This document shows, one piece after another, positions 1 through 8,941 of a DNA stretch of 64,000 nucleotides. The stretch lies in assembly GCF_900110865.1 (NCBI RefSeq), contig NZ_FOFD01000004.1, forward strand, positions 62,001-126,000, read 5' to 3'. The notes below the pieces were generated by a model. The model was given only the letters and a program-made list of their open reading frames with translations. It was not told where the DNA came from and searched no databases. How positions within the stretch are numbered: the first letter of the stretch is position 1; every line of letters starts with the position of its first letter. The position numbers and the translations under genes are program-made. This stretch comes from Natrinema salaciae (GTDB lineage Archaea; Halobacteriota; Halobacteria; Halobacteriales; Natrialbaceae).

Positions 1-235
1 GGTCGAACACCGTCTCCCGGTCGCGCTCCTCCAGATATTCGAAGAGAATGCTAAAGTCGAGAATCGCGTTCCGGACGCGGCGTCGGATCCGGTTTCGCTT
101 CTGTTTCTTCGAGTGATCCGTGTAGTCGGTCTTCCGACCGAGCAAAAAATCACGATCGGAGGGCGTGAGAATACCGCGCGGCCGATCCGAATCCGCGGCC
201 GTCCGTAGGGGCTCTGGCACGTCGTCCTGGCTCAT
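1..235 (-). CDS. Conserved haloarchaeal protein of unknown function (5' part only)
   Basis: The 5' end of a minus-strand gene starts at ATG 235 and runs off the left edge after about 78 codons. The visible part reads MSQDDVPEPLRTAADSD, then a segment RGILTPSDRDFLLG and a strongly basic stretch (KKQKRNRIRRRVRN), then an acidic helix with DFSILFEYLEERD. This layout resembles short haloarchaeal proteins annotated only as hypothetical. A TATA-like attaa on the minus strand near 257 fits a short or absent leader. I assign no function; the C-terminus is not visible. Confidence 0.7.
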   Translation of the reverse strand, partial: MSQDDVPEPLRTAADSDRPRGILTPSDRDFLLGRKTDYTDHSKKQKRNRIRRRVRNAILDFSILFEYLEERDRETVFD

Positions 236-362
236 ACGGTACACACACGGCGGGCGCGAATTAACGTTTCCGTTCTCTAGAACGTGATGGCCGTCAAATA
301 ACTTCGTCCCTCGAGGACCGGGTTCACGCTGGAACGGATTGCGTCCGGCGGGGGCGTAGCCA

Positions 363-1679
363 CTACGTCCGAAGTGTCTCGAACGTCTCGACGACGCGCG
401 GCCAGTGATCGCTGTCCGCTTCGGCGTAGCCGTCCGCCGAGCCGCCCATGACGAACTGCGCCGTTCGCTCGCGGTTGGCCGTCGGCAGATACGGGACGGT
501 GATCGCGTGTCCCGCGTCCGGATACACCAGATGTTCGTAGTCGCAACCGTGACAGTCGAGTCGCTTGGCCGCGAGATCGTGGAGCCTCACGGAGTCCCAC
601 ATTCGGTCCGCACCCCCCGAGACGAGGAGGACCGGACCCGCTATCGACTCGACGGCGATCGTCGCCTCGGCGATCGTTTCGTCGGCGGCGTCTTCGAACG
701 ACTGCGCGTAGCCGGGCTCCATCTCCATCGGCGGTTGCACGTCCCAGACCGAGTGATCGTCCGTGTACGGGACGTACGAAACCGGGTCGCTGTCAGCCGT
801 CCACGACGGGCCCGGCGGGAACTCCCGTCGGGAGATACCCGCCCAGACGACGCCGCTCCCGTTGACCGAGACGACGGGCCCGACTGATTCGAGTCGGCTC
901 CCGACGAGGAGCGCGAGTTCACCGCCTTTCGACGTCCCGAAAAGTCCCACCTTCGGTCCGCGGACGCCGGTCCGTTCACGCACCGATTCGACCGCGTTCT
1001 CGACGGATTCGAGCGGCACCTCCACGAGTTCCGCCGGGAGGCTATCGCGTCGGCCCTGCCAGTCGAAGTACTGCACGGCGAGCGCGACGAATCCGTGTGA
1101 CGCCAGCAACTGTGCTACCCCGTCGGCAGGTTCCCCGCTCGACCCGTGGAGCACGACCACCGCCGGTGCCGGTTCGCTCCCCGGTGGGTCGTAGATCCGG
1201 CCGACGAACGACTCGCCGTCCACCGTTTCGCACGTGACGTCCTGATCGCCGAACGTGCGTTCGATCGTCGTCGAACCGAGCGTCTCCGCGTCGCGTTCGA
1301 CGCGGACCGTCAGTTCGTCGCACACGTCGCGTCCGGGCTCGTACGGGCCCGAACCCTCCTCGGGTGTCGCCCGCTGGACGAGTTCGGTCACGCCGCCCGT
1401 TATCTCGCCGTCCGTAGCTGTCGCGGACTCGAGGTCGAGCGTCTCGTTCGGCGTGTCGTAGGTCGCTTTCGACTCCCAACTGCGCTCGCTCCCGTCAGTC
1501 AGCGAGACCCGGATATCGACGCGCTCGACGGGAACGTCCGTGATCGTGAGGTCGACCGACTCGTCCACCGAAACCGTCGGTGGATGCTCGAACCCGACTC
1601 CCGTTCCGGCTGGCGCGCTCGCGTCTCCCTGCTCACTCGTCGCAGACGAGCGCTCGTCGCTTCCTGCTTCTCTAGTCAT
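363..1679 (-). CDS. Acyl-CoA thioester hydrolase / BAAT-type alpha/beta hydrolase
   Basis: A 438-residue protein with the two-part layout of the acyl-CoA thioesterase/bile-acid-CoA amino-acid N-acyltransferase family. An Ig-like N-terminal region (about 30-150; VDLTITDVPVERVDIRV) precedes an alpha/beta-hydrolase domain (about 150-438). The catalytic triad is visible: Ser250 in GTSKGGE, Asp358 in GGADRM and His391 in DAGHAI; VVVLHGSSG near 175 would form the oxyanion region. Serine rather than cysteine as nucleophile favours thioester hydrolysis over amino-acid conjugation. It is divergently oriented to the zinc-ribbon HTH regulator gene at 1853, which could control it. The physiological substrate cannot be read from the sequence. 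The first 30 residues are Ser/Glu/Asp-rich with no obvious signal peptide. Confidence 0.85.
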   Translation of the reverse strand: MTREAGSDERSSATSEQGDASAPAGTGVGFEHPPTVSVDESVDLTITDVPVERVDIRVSLTDGSERSWESKATYDTPNETLDLESATATDGEITGGVTELVQRATPEEGSGPYEPGRDVCDELTVRVERDAETLGSTTIERTFGDQDVTCETVDGESFVGRIYDPPGSEPAPAVVVLHGSSGEPADGVAQLLASHGFVALAVQYFDWQGRRDSLPAELVEVPLESVENAVESVRERTGVRGPKVGLFGTSKGGELALLVGSRLESVGPVVSVNGSGVVWAGISRREFPPGPSWTADSDPVSYVPYTDDHSVWDVQPPMEMEPGYAQSFEDAADETIAEATIAVESIAGPVLLVSGGADRMWDSVRLHDLAAKRLDCHGCDYEHLVYPDAGHAITVPYLPTANRERTAQFVMGGSADGYAEADSDHWPRVVETFETLRT

Positions 1680-1852
1680 GCGTTACGGGGACAGTGTCCC
1701 ACCGAGTGGGCATAAGTGTATTGAGAATTACATTTTGGTAAGCGATCTTCGAGAAGAGAGTTTTGGTTGTCTCTGTGAGACGATCGCCGAGGCAGCCGGT
1801 AATGATAGCTAGCTAACGACAGGTCAATGTGAGTCGGACGTAATGGTGGCGT

Positions 1853-2764
1853 ATGGGCGGAGACGTGGATCCGGAGGCGGTCGCGAAGAACCTCTCTGCG
1901 CTGGCGAACCCGTTACGGATTCGAATACTGCTCGCACTCGCGGAGACGCGCCAGCCGAGTTGGGAGCACCGGGGACTGAGTTACAGCGAGCTCCGGTCGG
2001 CGGTGAACGTCGAGGACGGTGGCCGGTTCAACTATCACATCAACGAACTCCGCGACCAGTTCGTCCGGAGAGCGGACGGCGAGTACTGGTTGACCACTGC
2101 CGGTTCCTGCGTCGTCGACGAAATCTACGCCCGGACGTTCTCGGACGGTCACGAGGCGATCTCGGGACCGGTCGAGTGGAGGTGTCCGGCCGACGGGGAA
2201 CGACTCGAAGCCACACTCGATGACGGCGTGATCACCGTGTCGTGTCCGGATCACGGTATCGTGTTCGACATGCTGCTCTCGTTCAATTCCCCCCGGGGCC
2301 GTGGCCTCGACGAACTGTTCGCGTGGGCCAACCGCCGGGCGCTGTGGTACCTCGAGTCCGTCTCCTGGGACGTCTGTCCCCACTGTGCGGGTCGCTTCGA
2401 AGAGGCGACTATCACCACCCACAGACCGGAGCCGGGGAGCCGCCTGGAGACGCTCAGGTGGGACAGCTCGACGATGGTGATGGTCGGGATGCGCTGTCGG
2501 CGGTGTGGCGTCTCGTTCCGGGTACCCGCGTTCCACTACGCGCTAACGCGAGCACCCACCATCGCGTTCCTGCACGACCACGGCATCGACTACCGGACGC
2601 TCGAACTGGAGTACGGCTCGACCTCGTGGGACTGCGAGTGCGAGAAACTCGACGACGGCGTGCACGTTCGGTTCGCGATCGACGACGAACGGCTCGAGAT
2701 CGAACTCGACAGCGCGCTCGAGACTCGGACGTACCGACGCACGTCGCTGGCCGAGGAGCGCTGA
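1853..2764 (+). CDS. Winged-helix (ArsR-like) transcriptional regulator with zinc ribbons
   Basis: A 303-residue regulator. Residues about 8-90 form a winged-helix domain (NLSALANPLRIRILLALAE, then LSYSELRSAV and FNYHINELRDQFV), as in haloarchaeal ArsR-type regulators. The C-terminal part has three pairs of zinc-binding cysteines: CPADG...CPDHG, CPHC and CRRC, with a further WDCEC near the end. Such proteins are common haloarchaeal regulators with unidentified ligands. It is divergent from the thioesterase-like hydrolase gene across 173 bp, so that gene or its own promoter are the obvious candidate targets. ATG 1853 is chosen because the helix-turn-helix begins only a few residues later. Confidence 0.85.
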   Translation: MGGDVDPEAVAKNLSALANPLRIRILLALAETRQPSWEHRGLSYSELRSAVNVEDGGRFNYHINELRDQFVRRADGEYWLTTAGSCVVDEIYARTFSDGHEAISGPVEWRCPADGERLEATLDDGVITVSCPDHGIVFDMLLSFNSPRGRGLDELFAWANRRALWYLESVSWDVCPHCAGRFEEATITTHRPEPGSRLETLRWDSSTMVMVGMRCRRCGVSFRVPAFHYALTRAPTIAFLHDHGIDYRTLELEYGSTSWDCECEKLDDGVHVRFAIDDERLEIELDSALETRTYRRTSLAEER

Positions 2765-2891
2765 GCGGTCGCAGCGGAGGCGATCAGTTCCGTCCGCCGA
2801 CGCTCCTGTCCCGCCGGGTCGAGGTCCATGGTCGTCTCTGGTCCGCAGAGCGCGATCGGTGGCGACGAGGTTCGGCAACGCGAGCCGTCGC

Positions 2892-4172
2892 TCAGACCGG
2901 CCGCTGAGAGAGTTCGACCGCCGTCTCGGCCAGCACCGAGACGCCGATCTCGAGGCTCGTCTCGTCGATGTCGAACGTCGGCGTGTGGTGGTTCGTCGGG
3001 TGGTCCGTGCCGACGAGCACGTACGATGCGAGGCCGCCGTCGTCCTGAACATGGTCCATGAGGTAGGTGACGTCCTCGCTGACGCCGAACTCCGTCGACG
3101 GCACGACGCGCTCGACGCCGTCGACCTCGCGGGCGATCCCCGCGACGAGGTCCCGGAGGGCGGGATGGCTGTCCGCCCGCGGCGACTCGCTGATGACCCG
3201 CGGCGTGACGTCGCAGTCGTGCATCTCCGCCGCGGCGTAGCAGACCCGCTCGAGTTCCGTCCGCGTGTACTCCATCAGCGCGGTCGTCTCGCCGCGGACT
3301 TCGGCTTCGATGGTGACCTCCTCGGCGATGACGTTGCTCGCGGTGCCCCCTTCGATGTGGCCGACGTTCACGCGGGTCATCCCGTCGCTGTGCCGCGGGA
3401 TGCCGTACGCGTTCTGGATCGCGGTTGCTGCCGCTTGCATGGCGTTTGCCCCCTCGTTCGGGGCCTTCCCCGCGTGGGCGCTCGCGCCCTCGAACGTCGC
3501 GGTCAGATGGGCCATCGCCAGCGGCTTCTCGATCCCGGCGACGATCTCGCCGGTCGGGTGGTCCAGCCCGATGTGGAGCGCCAGCAGGTAGTCAACGTCG
3601 TCGAGGTGGCCGCTCTCGGCCATCGCCTTTCCGCCGCCGGAGATCTCCTCGGCCGGCTGGAAGAAGACTTTCAGCGTGCCCTCGAACGCGCCGGTTTTGA
3701 CCGCTTCGAGCGTGCCGAGCGCGATCGCGACGTGCGCGTCGTGACCGCAGGCGTGCATGTAGCCGTCGTGTTCGGAGCGGAACCCCTCCGCCGCCGGTCG
3801 GTGATCGCTCTCGTCGGACTCCCGCATCGAGATCGCGTCGAGATCGACGCGCAGCCCGATACAGGGCCCGCTTCCCTGCTCGAACGTCGCGACGACTCCC
3901 GTGTGGCCGCTGTCGGTCCGCTCGAGGATGTCCGAGCGAACCCCGGCGTCGCGAGCGCGCTCGAGCCACGGCTCGAGGTCGGCGTCGGACGGAACGGCCA
4001 TCCGCTCGTCGGTCGCCAGCGCCTCGCGGCCGACGGCGATCTCGTCGACCCCGATCCGCTCGAGTTCCTCGACGACGCGCGCGGTCGTCCGAAACTCGCG
4101 CCAGCCCGGTTCGGGGTGGCGGTGAAACGCCCGGCGGAGGTCGCTCAGTCTGGTTCGCACGTCGTAGGACAT
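2892..4172 (-). CDS. M20-family amidohydrolase (AbgA / N-acyl amino acid hydrolase-like)
   Basis: A 426-residue metal-dependent amidohydrolase of the peptidase M20 family, subgroup of aminobenzoyl-glutamate and IAA-amino-acid hydrolases. Visible metal-site motifs are the opening FHRHPEPGW (16-24), HACGHDAH (140-147), QPAEE (172-176) with the catalytic/metal glutamates, and a C-terminal HHTPTFDID. The central part (about 205-320) is the lid/dimerisation domain. The substrate is probably an N-acylated amino acid or dipeptide; the exact one is not determinable. It follows RidA and a class III transaminase on the same strand, which suggests amino-acid or amide catabolism. It also has its own TATA-like element (minus strand, near 4200, 28 nt upstream), so it can be expressed separately. 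Confidence 0.9.
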   Translation of the reverse strand: MSYDVRTRLSDLRRAFHRHPEPGWREFRTTARVVEELERIGVDEIAVGREALATDERMAVPSDADLEPWLERARDAGVRSDILERTDSGHTGVVATFEQGSGPCIGLRVDLDAISMRESDESDHRPAAEGFRSEHDGYMHACGHDAHVAIALGTLEAVKTGAFEGTLKVFFQPAEEISGGGKAMAESGHLDDVDYLLALHIGLDHPTGEIVAGIEKPLAMAHLTATFEGASAHAGKAPNEGANAMQAAATAIQNAYGIPRHSDGMTRVNVGHIEGGTASNVIAEEVTIEAEVRGETTALMEYTRTELERVCYAAAEMHDCDVTPRVISESPRADSHPALRDLVAGIAREVDGVERVVPSTEFGVSEDVTYLMDHVQDDGGLASYVLVGTDHPTNHHTPTFDIDETSLEIGVSVLAETAVELSQRPV

Positions 4173-4269
4173 TCTTGCCGGTTCCTACGCGCGCGAAATA
4201 CTTAATCGTAGCCGATACTCGGATAGCGCTCGCGAATCCGCGAGCGAGACGGCCGCGGCGCTCGCCCGC

Positions 4270-4659
4270 TCAGCCCAGGTACGCGGTCGCGTCCAGTTCC
4301 ACCCGGACGTCCTCGGGGAGCCGCGAGACCTCGACGCAGACTCGAGCCGGCAGCGTTTCGTCGAACCGCGCGCCGTAGGCCTCGTTGACCCGCTCGTAGT
4401 CCGCGAGGTCGGTCAGGTAGACGGTGACTTTGACGACGTCCGCGAGGGCGTCGCCGCCGGCCGCGTCGACGACCGCGGCGACGTTGTCGAGCGCGCGCCC
4501 GGTCTGGGTTTGGACGTCGCCGTCGACGACAGCGCCCGTCTCGGGATCGACGGGGCCGTAGCCGGAGACGTACAGCGTGTCGCCGGCGCGGACGCCCTGC
4601 GAGTAGGGATTGTCGTTGCTCGGTGCGTCGTCGGTTTCGATGGAATCGATATCGGACAT
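4270..4659 (-). CDS. RidA family enamine/imine deaminase
   Basis: A 129-residue RidA/YjgF/UK114 protein, a trimeric cytosolic enzyme that hydrolyses reactive enamine/imine intermediates made by PLP enzymes. Family features include NPYSQGVRAGDTLYVSG near the N-terminus, LDNVAAVVDAAG, VVKVTVYLTDLADYERVNEAY, and an arginine in PARVCVEV at the place of the substrate-binding Arg. It starts 27 nt after the class III transaminase stop and has no clear TATA of its own, so it is probably co-transcribed with it. That pairing fits detoxification of a PLP-enzyme by-product. A second RidA gene lies at 36044, so two paralogues occur in this window. Confidence 0.92.
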   Translation of the reverse strand: MSDIDSIETDDAPSNDNPYSQGVRAGDTLYVSGYGPVDPETGAVVDGDVQTQTGRALDNVAAVVDAAGGDALADVVKVTVYLTDLADYERVNEAYGARFDETLPARVCVEVSRLPEDVRVELDATAYLG

Positions 4660-4686
4660 GGAACCAGTGGTCTCGCCGCTCGCGTC

Positions 4687-6069
4687 TCAGGCGGTTCGTT
4701 TCGCTTCCGCGGTCACGTCCTCGATCGCTTCGACGACGACGTCGAGTGCGGTCTCGGCCAGCTCGTGTGTGAGCACCAGCGGCGGCAGGAACCGGAGGAC
4801 GTTGCCGTGGCGGCCGGCCGTCCAGACGAGGACACCCCGCTCGAAGCAGTACTGCTGGATGGCGTCGACGAGGTCGCCGTCCGGCGTCCCGTCGGCGTCG
4901 ACGAACTCCGCGCCGACGAACAGTCCCTTGCCGCGGACGTCGGCGAGCCGCTCGTTCCCGTCGCCGGCCTCGCGGAGCCGGTCCTGAATATACTCGCCGA
5001 GATCGCGGGCGTGCGCGAGGAGGTCGTGCTCCTGGATGTACTCGATGGCCCGCGTCCCGGCTCGCATCCCAACGACGTGGCCCCGGTAGGTGCCGGCGTG
5101 GTCGCCCGACCCCCACGTGTCCAGGTCCTCGTGGTACATGGTGGCCGAGAGCGGAAAGCCGACGCCGCCGAGGGCCTTCGCGGAGGTCATCGCGTCGGGG
5201 GTGACCCCCTCCCAATCGCTGGCCCACCACTGCCCGGTACGGCCGAGGCCGCTCTGGATCTCGTCGAAGACGAGCGTGACGTCGTTGTCGTCGGCGATGT
5301 CGCGCAGCCCCTGCAGGAAGCCCGTCGGCGGCGTGACGATCCCGCCCTCGCCCTGAATCGGCTCGACGATGATACCGGCCGGATTCGCCAGCCCGCCGTA
5401 AGGGTCCTCGACGATGGCCTGTACCTCCTCCAGGGCGTGGTCGACCGCTTCCTCGGGCGTCTTGTCCTGTCGGAACGGGTGCGGGTAGGGCGCGTGGACG
5501 ACGTCCGAGAGCAGCGGCGTGTAGTGTTCTTTGAACTTCTTGTTCGACGTGACACTCATCGCACCGGTCGTCGCGCCGTGGTAGGCACCGCGGAACGCGA
5601 TCAGGCCGTCGCCGCCGGTGTTGTACTTGGACAGTTTGATCGACGCTTCGATGGCGTCGCTGCCGGTCGGGCCGCCGAAGACGACCTTGTTCTGCCCCTG
5701 CAGCCCCTCGGGCGCGATCTCGTCGAGCTTCTCGATCAGCTCGAGGCGCGCCTCGGTCGGAAAGTCGACCGTGTGGACGAACTTGTCCGCCTGTTCGTGG
5801 ACTGCCTCGAGCACGTAGGGGTTCGAGTGCCCGACGTTGAGCACGCCGATCCCCGCGAAGAGATCGATGTAGGTGTTGCCGTCGGCGTCGCGAACCGTCG
5901 CGCCCTTGCCCTCCTCGAAGGCGATCGGAATGTCGTCCGGGTAGGCGACCGCACTACTGTCGATCTCCCGCTGTTTCTCGAGCAGCGCTCGGGTGTTCGG
6001 GCCGGGGACGGAATCGACGGTCGGTGCATCCTCGAAGTGGAGTTCGTCTATCGGCGGTCCTGCCGTCAT
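4687..6069 (-). CDS. Class III PLP-dependent aminotransferase (GABA/ornithine/diaminobutyrate type)
   Basis: A 460-residue fold-type I class III transaminase. Visible features are [14 protein letters not shown] near 71-84, the PLP phosphate-binding [10 protein letters not shown] (133-142), the cofactor Asp269 and Gln272 in DEIQ, and the Schiff-base Lys298 in TSAKALGG. The GPTGSDA motif is typical of 2,4-diaminobutyrate and GABA-type branches, so an omega-amino group donor is likely; the exact substrate is not fixed by sequence. A strong TATA box (ataaata on plus, near 6095) lies 27 nt upstream of ATG 6069, implying a leaderless mRNA. RidA follows 27 nt downstream. The divergent neighbour is an amino-acid permease gene, consistent with amino-acid uptake and breakdown. 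Confidence 0.9.
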   Translation of the reverse strand: MTAGPPIDELHFEDAPTVDSVPGPNTRALLEKQREIDSSAVAYPDDIPIAFEEGKGATVRDADGNTYIDLFAGIGVLNVGHSNPYVLEAVHEQADKFVHTVDFPTEARLELIEKLDEIAPEGLQGQNKVVFGGPTGSDAIEASIKLSKYNTGGDGLIAFRGAYHGATTGAMSVTSNKKFKEHYTPLLSDVVHAPYPHPFRQDKTPEEAVDHALEEVQAIVEDPYGGLANPAGIIVEPIQGEGGIVTPPTGFLQGLRDIADDNDVTLVFDEIQSGLGRTGQWWASDWEGVTPDAMTSAKALGGVGFPLSATMYHEDLDTWGSGDHAGTYRGHVVGMRAGTRAIEYIQEHDLLAHARDLGEYIQDRLREAGDGNERLADVRGKGLFVGAEFVDADGTPDGDLVDAIQQYCFERGVLVWTAGRHGNVLRFLPPLVLTHELAETALDVVVEAIEDVTAEAKRTA

Positions 6070-6560
6070 ACGTATGCGAAAGTGGAACGCTCATAAATAA
6101 TTTGTCCACAATATCCATGCAGACCATATACAGATACTGAACACAATCTGGGCCCGGTGCGGGAGAGCGATTTCGGAGCGGAACCGTCGCCAGTACAGGG
6201 GAGCGGTTCGGCCGAACGACCGCCGACGGAGAGCCGATACGCGAGTCACGTCCCGTACCGCGCTCCTCGTCCGGAGTCCCGATCCGAACCCTCCTTCGAG
6301 GGATTCAACCCGTCAATTTTCGGGGATCGTCAATATACTGCCAGAAGAATACGGATCCAGCAATGTAATCAGGGAGTTTATCACCACGACCGACACAAAT
6401 CCGAATCAATGAACACCCCAAGTCGCGCACGCGGTCCGCCGAGACGATCGGTATCGAACGCGATCCGCCGACGGGAGCAGCGACGAAATCGACGCTACGA
6501 GGGTGGAGCCTCGGTTACCGGAGGAGTCGCCGGGACCGAGGCCGACGGAGGTGCTCCCGT
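6070..6560. other. 491-bp divergent intergenic region with two opposed promoters
   Basis: This region separates the class III transaminase (minus) from the amino-acid permease (plus). The transaminase TATA is near 6095. A TATA-like gtttatc near 6379 points to plus-strand transcripts starting near 6405, which would leave a leader of about 155 nt before the permease. From ATG 6409 that leader can encode a 51-residue arginine-rich peptide whose TGA overlaps the permease ATG (ATGA at 6561-6564). Its composition is unlike the acidic proteome, so I do not call it a gene. Confidence 0.5.
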
Positions 6561-8855
6561 ATGAGCGCCGACGAGGAACTCGCCAAGGACCTCGGCCTGC
6601 TCTCGGCGATCGCGATCGGTATCGGTACCATGATCGGGGCCGGCATCTTCGTGCTGCCCGGCACTGCGGTCGCTCGAGCGGGGCCGCTCGCGGCGCTGAC
6701 GTTCGTCATCGGCGGTGTCACCGCGCTGTTCACGGCGCTCTCGGCCTCGGAGCTGGGAACGGCGATGCCGAAATCGGGCGGGGCCTACTTCTACATCAAC
6801 CGCGCGCTCGGCCCGCTGTTCGGGTCGATAAGCGGCTGGGCCAACTGGCTGGGACTGGCCTTCGCGTCCGCGTTCTACATGTACGGCTTCGGCGAGTACG
6901 TCAACCAGCTCGTCGGCGCACCGGCGCTCGGCCTCGGCCCGGTGACGATCTCGGCGGCCCAGACGATCGGGCTCGTCGGCGCGGCGCTGTTCATCGCGAT
7001 CAACTACATGGGCGCCAAGGAGACCGGCGGCCTCCAGATCGGAATCGTGCTCACGTTGCTCGCGATCCTCGGCACGTTCACCGTCGTCGGACTCCTGAAC
7101 GCCGACCTCGAGTCGTTGCGGCCGTTCGCACCGCCGGGAACCACCGAGCAGGTGCTCCCGGTGACCGCCATCGTCTTCATCTCCTATCTCGGCTTCGTCC
7201 AGATCACCTCCGTCGCCGAGGAGATCAAAAATCCCGGCCGGAACCTTCCGCTCGCCGTCATCGGTTCGGTCGTCATCGTCACAGTCGTCTACGCCCTGTT
7301 TCTCGTCGTATTGCTGGCAGCAGTACCGAACGAAGAGGTGGCGGGGAACAAGACGGCAGTTGTCGATGCCGCCGAATTGCTGTTCGGTCAGTACGGCATC
7401 TTCGGGTTCGGTCTGGGCACGGTCGGCTGGGGCCTGTTGTTGCTCGGGGGGCTCCTGGCGACGGCCTCGAGCGCGAACGCGTCGATCCTCTCGTCGTCCC
7501 GGATCAACTTCGCGATGGGGCGAGAGAAGATCATCTCGCCGTCGGTCAACGAGATCCATCCCCGCTTCGGGACACCGTACAAGTCGATCCTGATCACCGG
7601 GGGGCTCATCATCGCCTTCCTCCTCTTTGGCAACCTCGAGATCCTCTCGACCGCCGGCTCGGTCCTTCACCTGATCGTCTACGGCCTGTTGAACATCGCA
7701 CTGATCGTCATGCGGGAGGCCGAGCCCGCGGACTACGACCCCGACTTCGAGGTCCCGCTGTATCCGATCGTCCCGATCATCGGGACGATCTCGTCGTTCG
7801 CGCTGATCGCGTACATCGAGCCGTTCGTCATCCTCCTCTCGGCGGGACTCGTCGTCTTCGCGGGGGCGTGGTACCTGCTGTACGCCCGCCAGCGCGTCGA
7901 GAGCGCCGGCGTCTTCGCCGGCTGGATCCTCGACCGGTCCGAGGAGTTACCCGACGCCGCGGTGGCCGCGGCCGACACGGTTCGGCCCGACGCCGCCAAG
8001 ACGCCCGCCGCGGGCACGAACGGCGGCTTCCGCGTGATGGTCCCCCTCTCGAACCCCCGGACCGAGAAAGACCTCATCACGCTCGGCGGCGCTATCGCGA
8101 AGCAACGCGGCGGGACGGTCCACGCGGTCCACATCGTGCAGGTGCCCGACCAGACGCCGCTCAAACGCGCCGGACAGAACGAACGGATCGACGCCGAGTC
8201 CCAGAAGTTACTCGAGCAGGCACGGGCCGACGCCGAGACGTTCGGCGCGCCGGTCGAGACGCACACGGTACTCTCACACCGCTCGTTCGAGGAGGTGTTC
8301 GACGCCGCCCGGACATTCGACGCCGATCAGGTCGTGATGGGCTGGGGGCCTACCTCCCACGGCCGCGCGGAGTCGCGCATCGACGAGCTGACCCACGATC
8401 TGCCCTGTGACTTCCTGATGTTGAAAGGGCGGGCGTTCGATCCCAGCCGAATCCTGTTGCCGACGGCCGGCGGCCCGGACTCCGTGCTCGGCGCGGACGT
8501 CGTCCGGTTGCTCCGCGAGGAGTTCGACTCCCACGTGACGCTCCTGCACGCCCTCTCCGAGGACGAGTCCCAGGCGGAGGGGCGGCAGTTCCTCGAGGAG
8601 TGGGCCGCCGAGAACGAGCTGGCCGACGCCGAGCTGATCGTCGACGACCGGGACGTCGAGACCGCCATCGACGACGCGGCTACCGACGCGACGCTGGTCG
8701 TGGTCGGTGCGACCGAGCGCGGGCTCCTCTCCCGGGTCGTCCGGGGGTCGCTGGTGCTCGACGTCCTCGACGACGTCGACTGTTCGGTGTTGCTCGCCGA
8801 GACGGCCCGCGAGCGGAGCATTCGCGAGCGGCTGCTGGGCCTCGAGAAGGAGTAG
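6561..8855 (+). CDS. APC-family amino acid permease fused to two UspA domains
   Basis: A 764-residue fusion. Residues about 1-440 form a 12-helix APC transporter: the opening LGLLSAIAIGIGTMIGAGIFVLPG carries the GxG(I/A) substrate-binding break of helix 1, and SGGAYFYINRALGP follows. Two universal-stress-protein domains follow: about 489-620 (FRVMVPLSNPRT... ADQVVMGWG) and about 628-750 (SRILLPTAGG... LVVVGATERG, GSLVLDVL). UspA tails on amino-acid and cation transporters are common in haloarchaea and probably act as cytosolic nucleotide-sensing regulatory modules. The likely job is amino-acid import, in context with proline dehydrogenase just downstream and the transaminase/RidA/M20 group upstream. 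The transported amino acid is unknown. Confidence 0.92.
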   Translation: MSADEELAKDLGLLSAIAIGIGTMIGAGIFVLPGTAVARAGPLAALTFVIGGVTALFTALSASELGTAMPKSGGAYFYINRALGPLFGSISGWANWLGLAFASAFYMYGFGEYVNQLVGAPALGLGPVTISAAQTIGLVGAALFIAINYMGAKETGGLQIGIVLTLLAILGTFTVVGLLNADLESLRPFAPPGTTEQVLPVTAIVFISYLGFVQITSVAEEIKNPGRNLPLAVIGSVVIVTVVYALFLVVLLAAVPNEEVAGNKTAVVDAAELLFGQYGIFGFGLGTVGWGLLLLGGLLATASSANASILSSSRINFAMGREKIISPSVNEIHPRFGTPYKSILITGGLIIAFLLFGNLEILSTAGSVLHLIVYGLLNIALIVMREAEPADYDPDFEVPLYPIVPIIGTISSFALIAYIEPFVILLSAGLVVFAGAWYLLYARQRVESAGVFAGWILDRSEELPDAAVAAADTVRPDAAKTPAAGTNGGFRVMVPLSNPRTEKDLITLGGAIAKQRGGTVHAVHIVQVPDQTPLKRAGQNERIDAESQKLLEQARADAETFGAPVETHTVLSHRSFEEVFDAARTFDADQVVMGWGPTSHGRAESRIDELTHDLPCDFLMLKGRAFDPSRILLPTAGGPDSVLGADVVRLLREEFDSHVTLLHALSEDESQAEGRQFLEEWAAENELADAELIVDDRDVETAIDDAATDATLVVVGATERGLLSRVVRGSLVLDVLDDVDCSVLLAETARERSIRERLLGLEKE

Positions 8856-8941
8856 CCGCCGGGCCGCCCGGGTGATCAGCCGCCGCGACCCGTTCGAGAA
8901 ACGGAGGAACAATCTTAGGCGTGGCGGCCATTCTTTCTGAT

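Noticed and set aside
2859-4205. A 448-codon plus-strand open frame opposite the M20 amidohydrolase
   Set aside because: Antisense shadow: the M20 metal-binding motifs are complete on the minus strand and this frame shows no domain.
8910-8925. Iron box before proline dehydrogenase (TTAGG at 8915)
   Set aside because: Only the left half exists; the right half reads CGTGG, so there is no dyad. The element is better explained as part of the TATA region.
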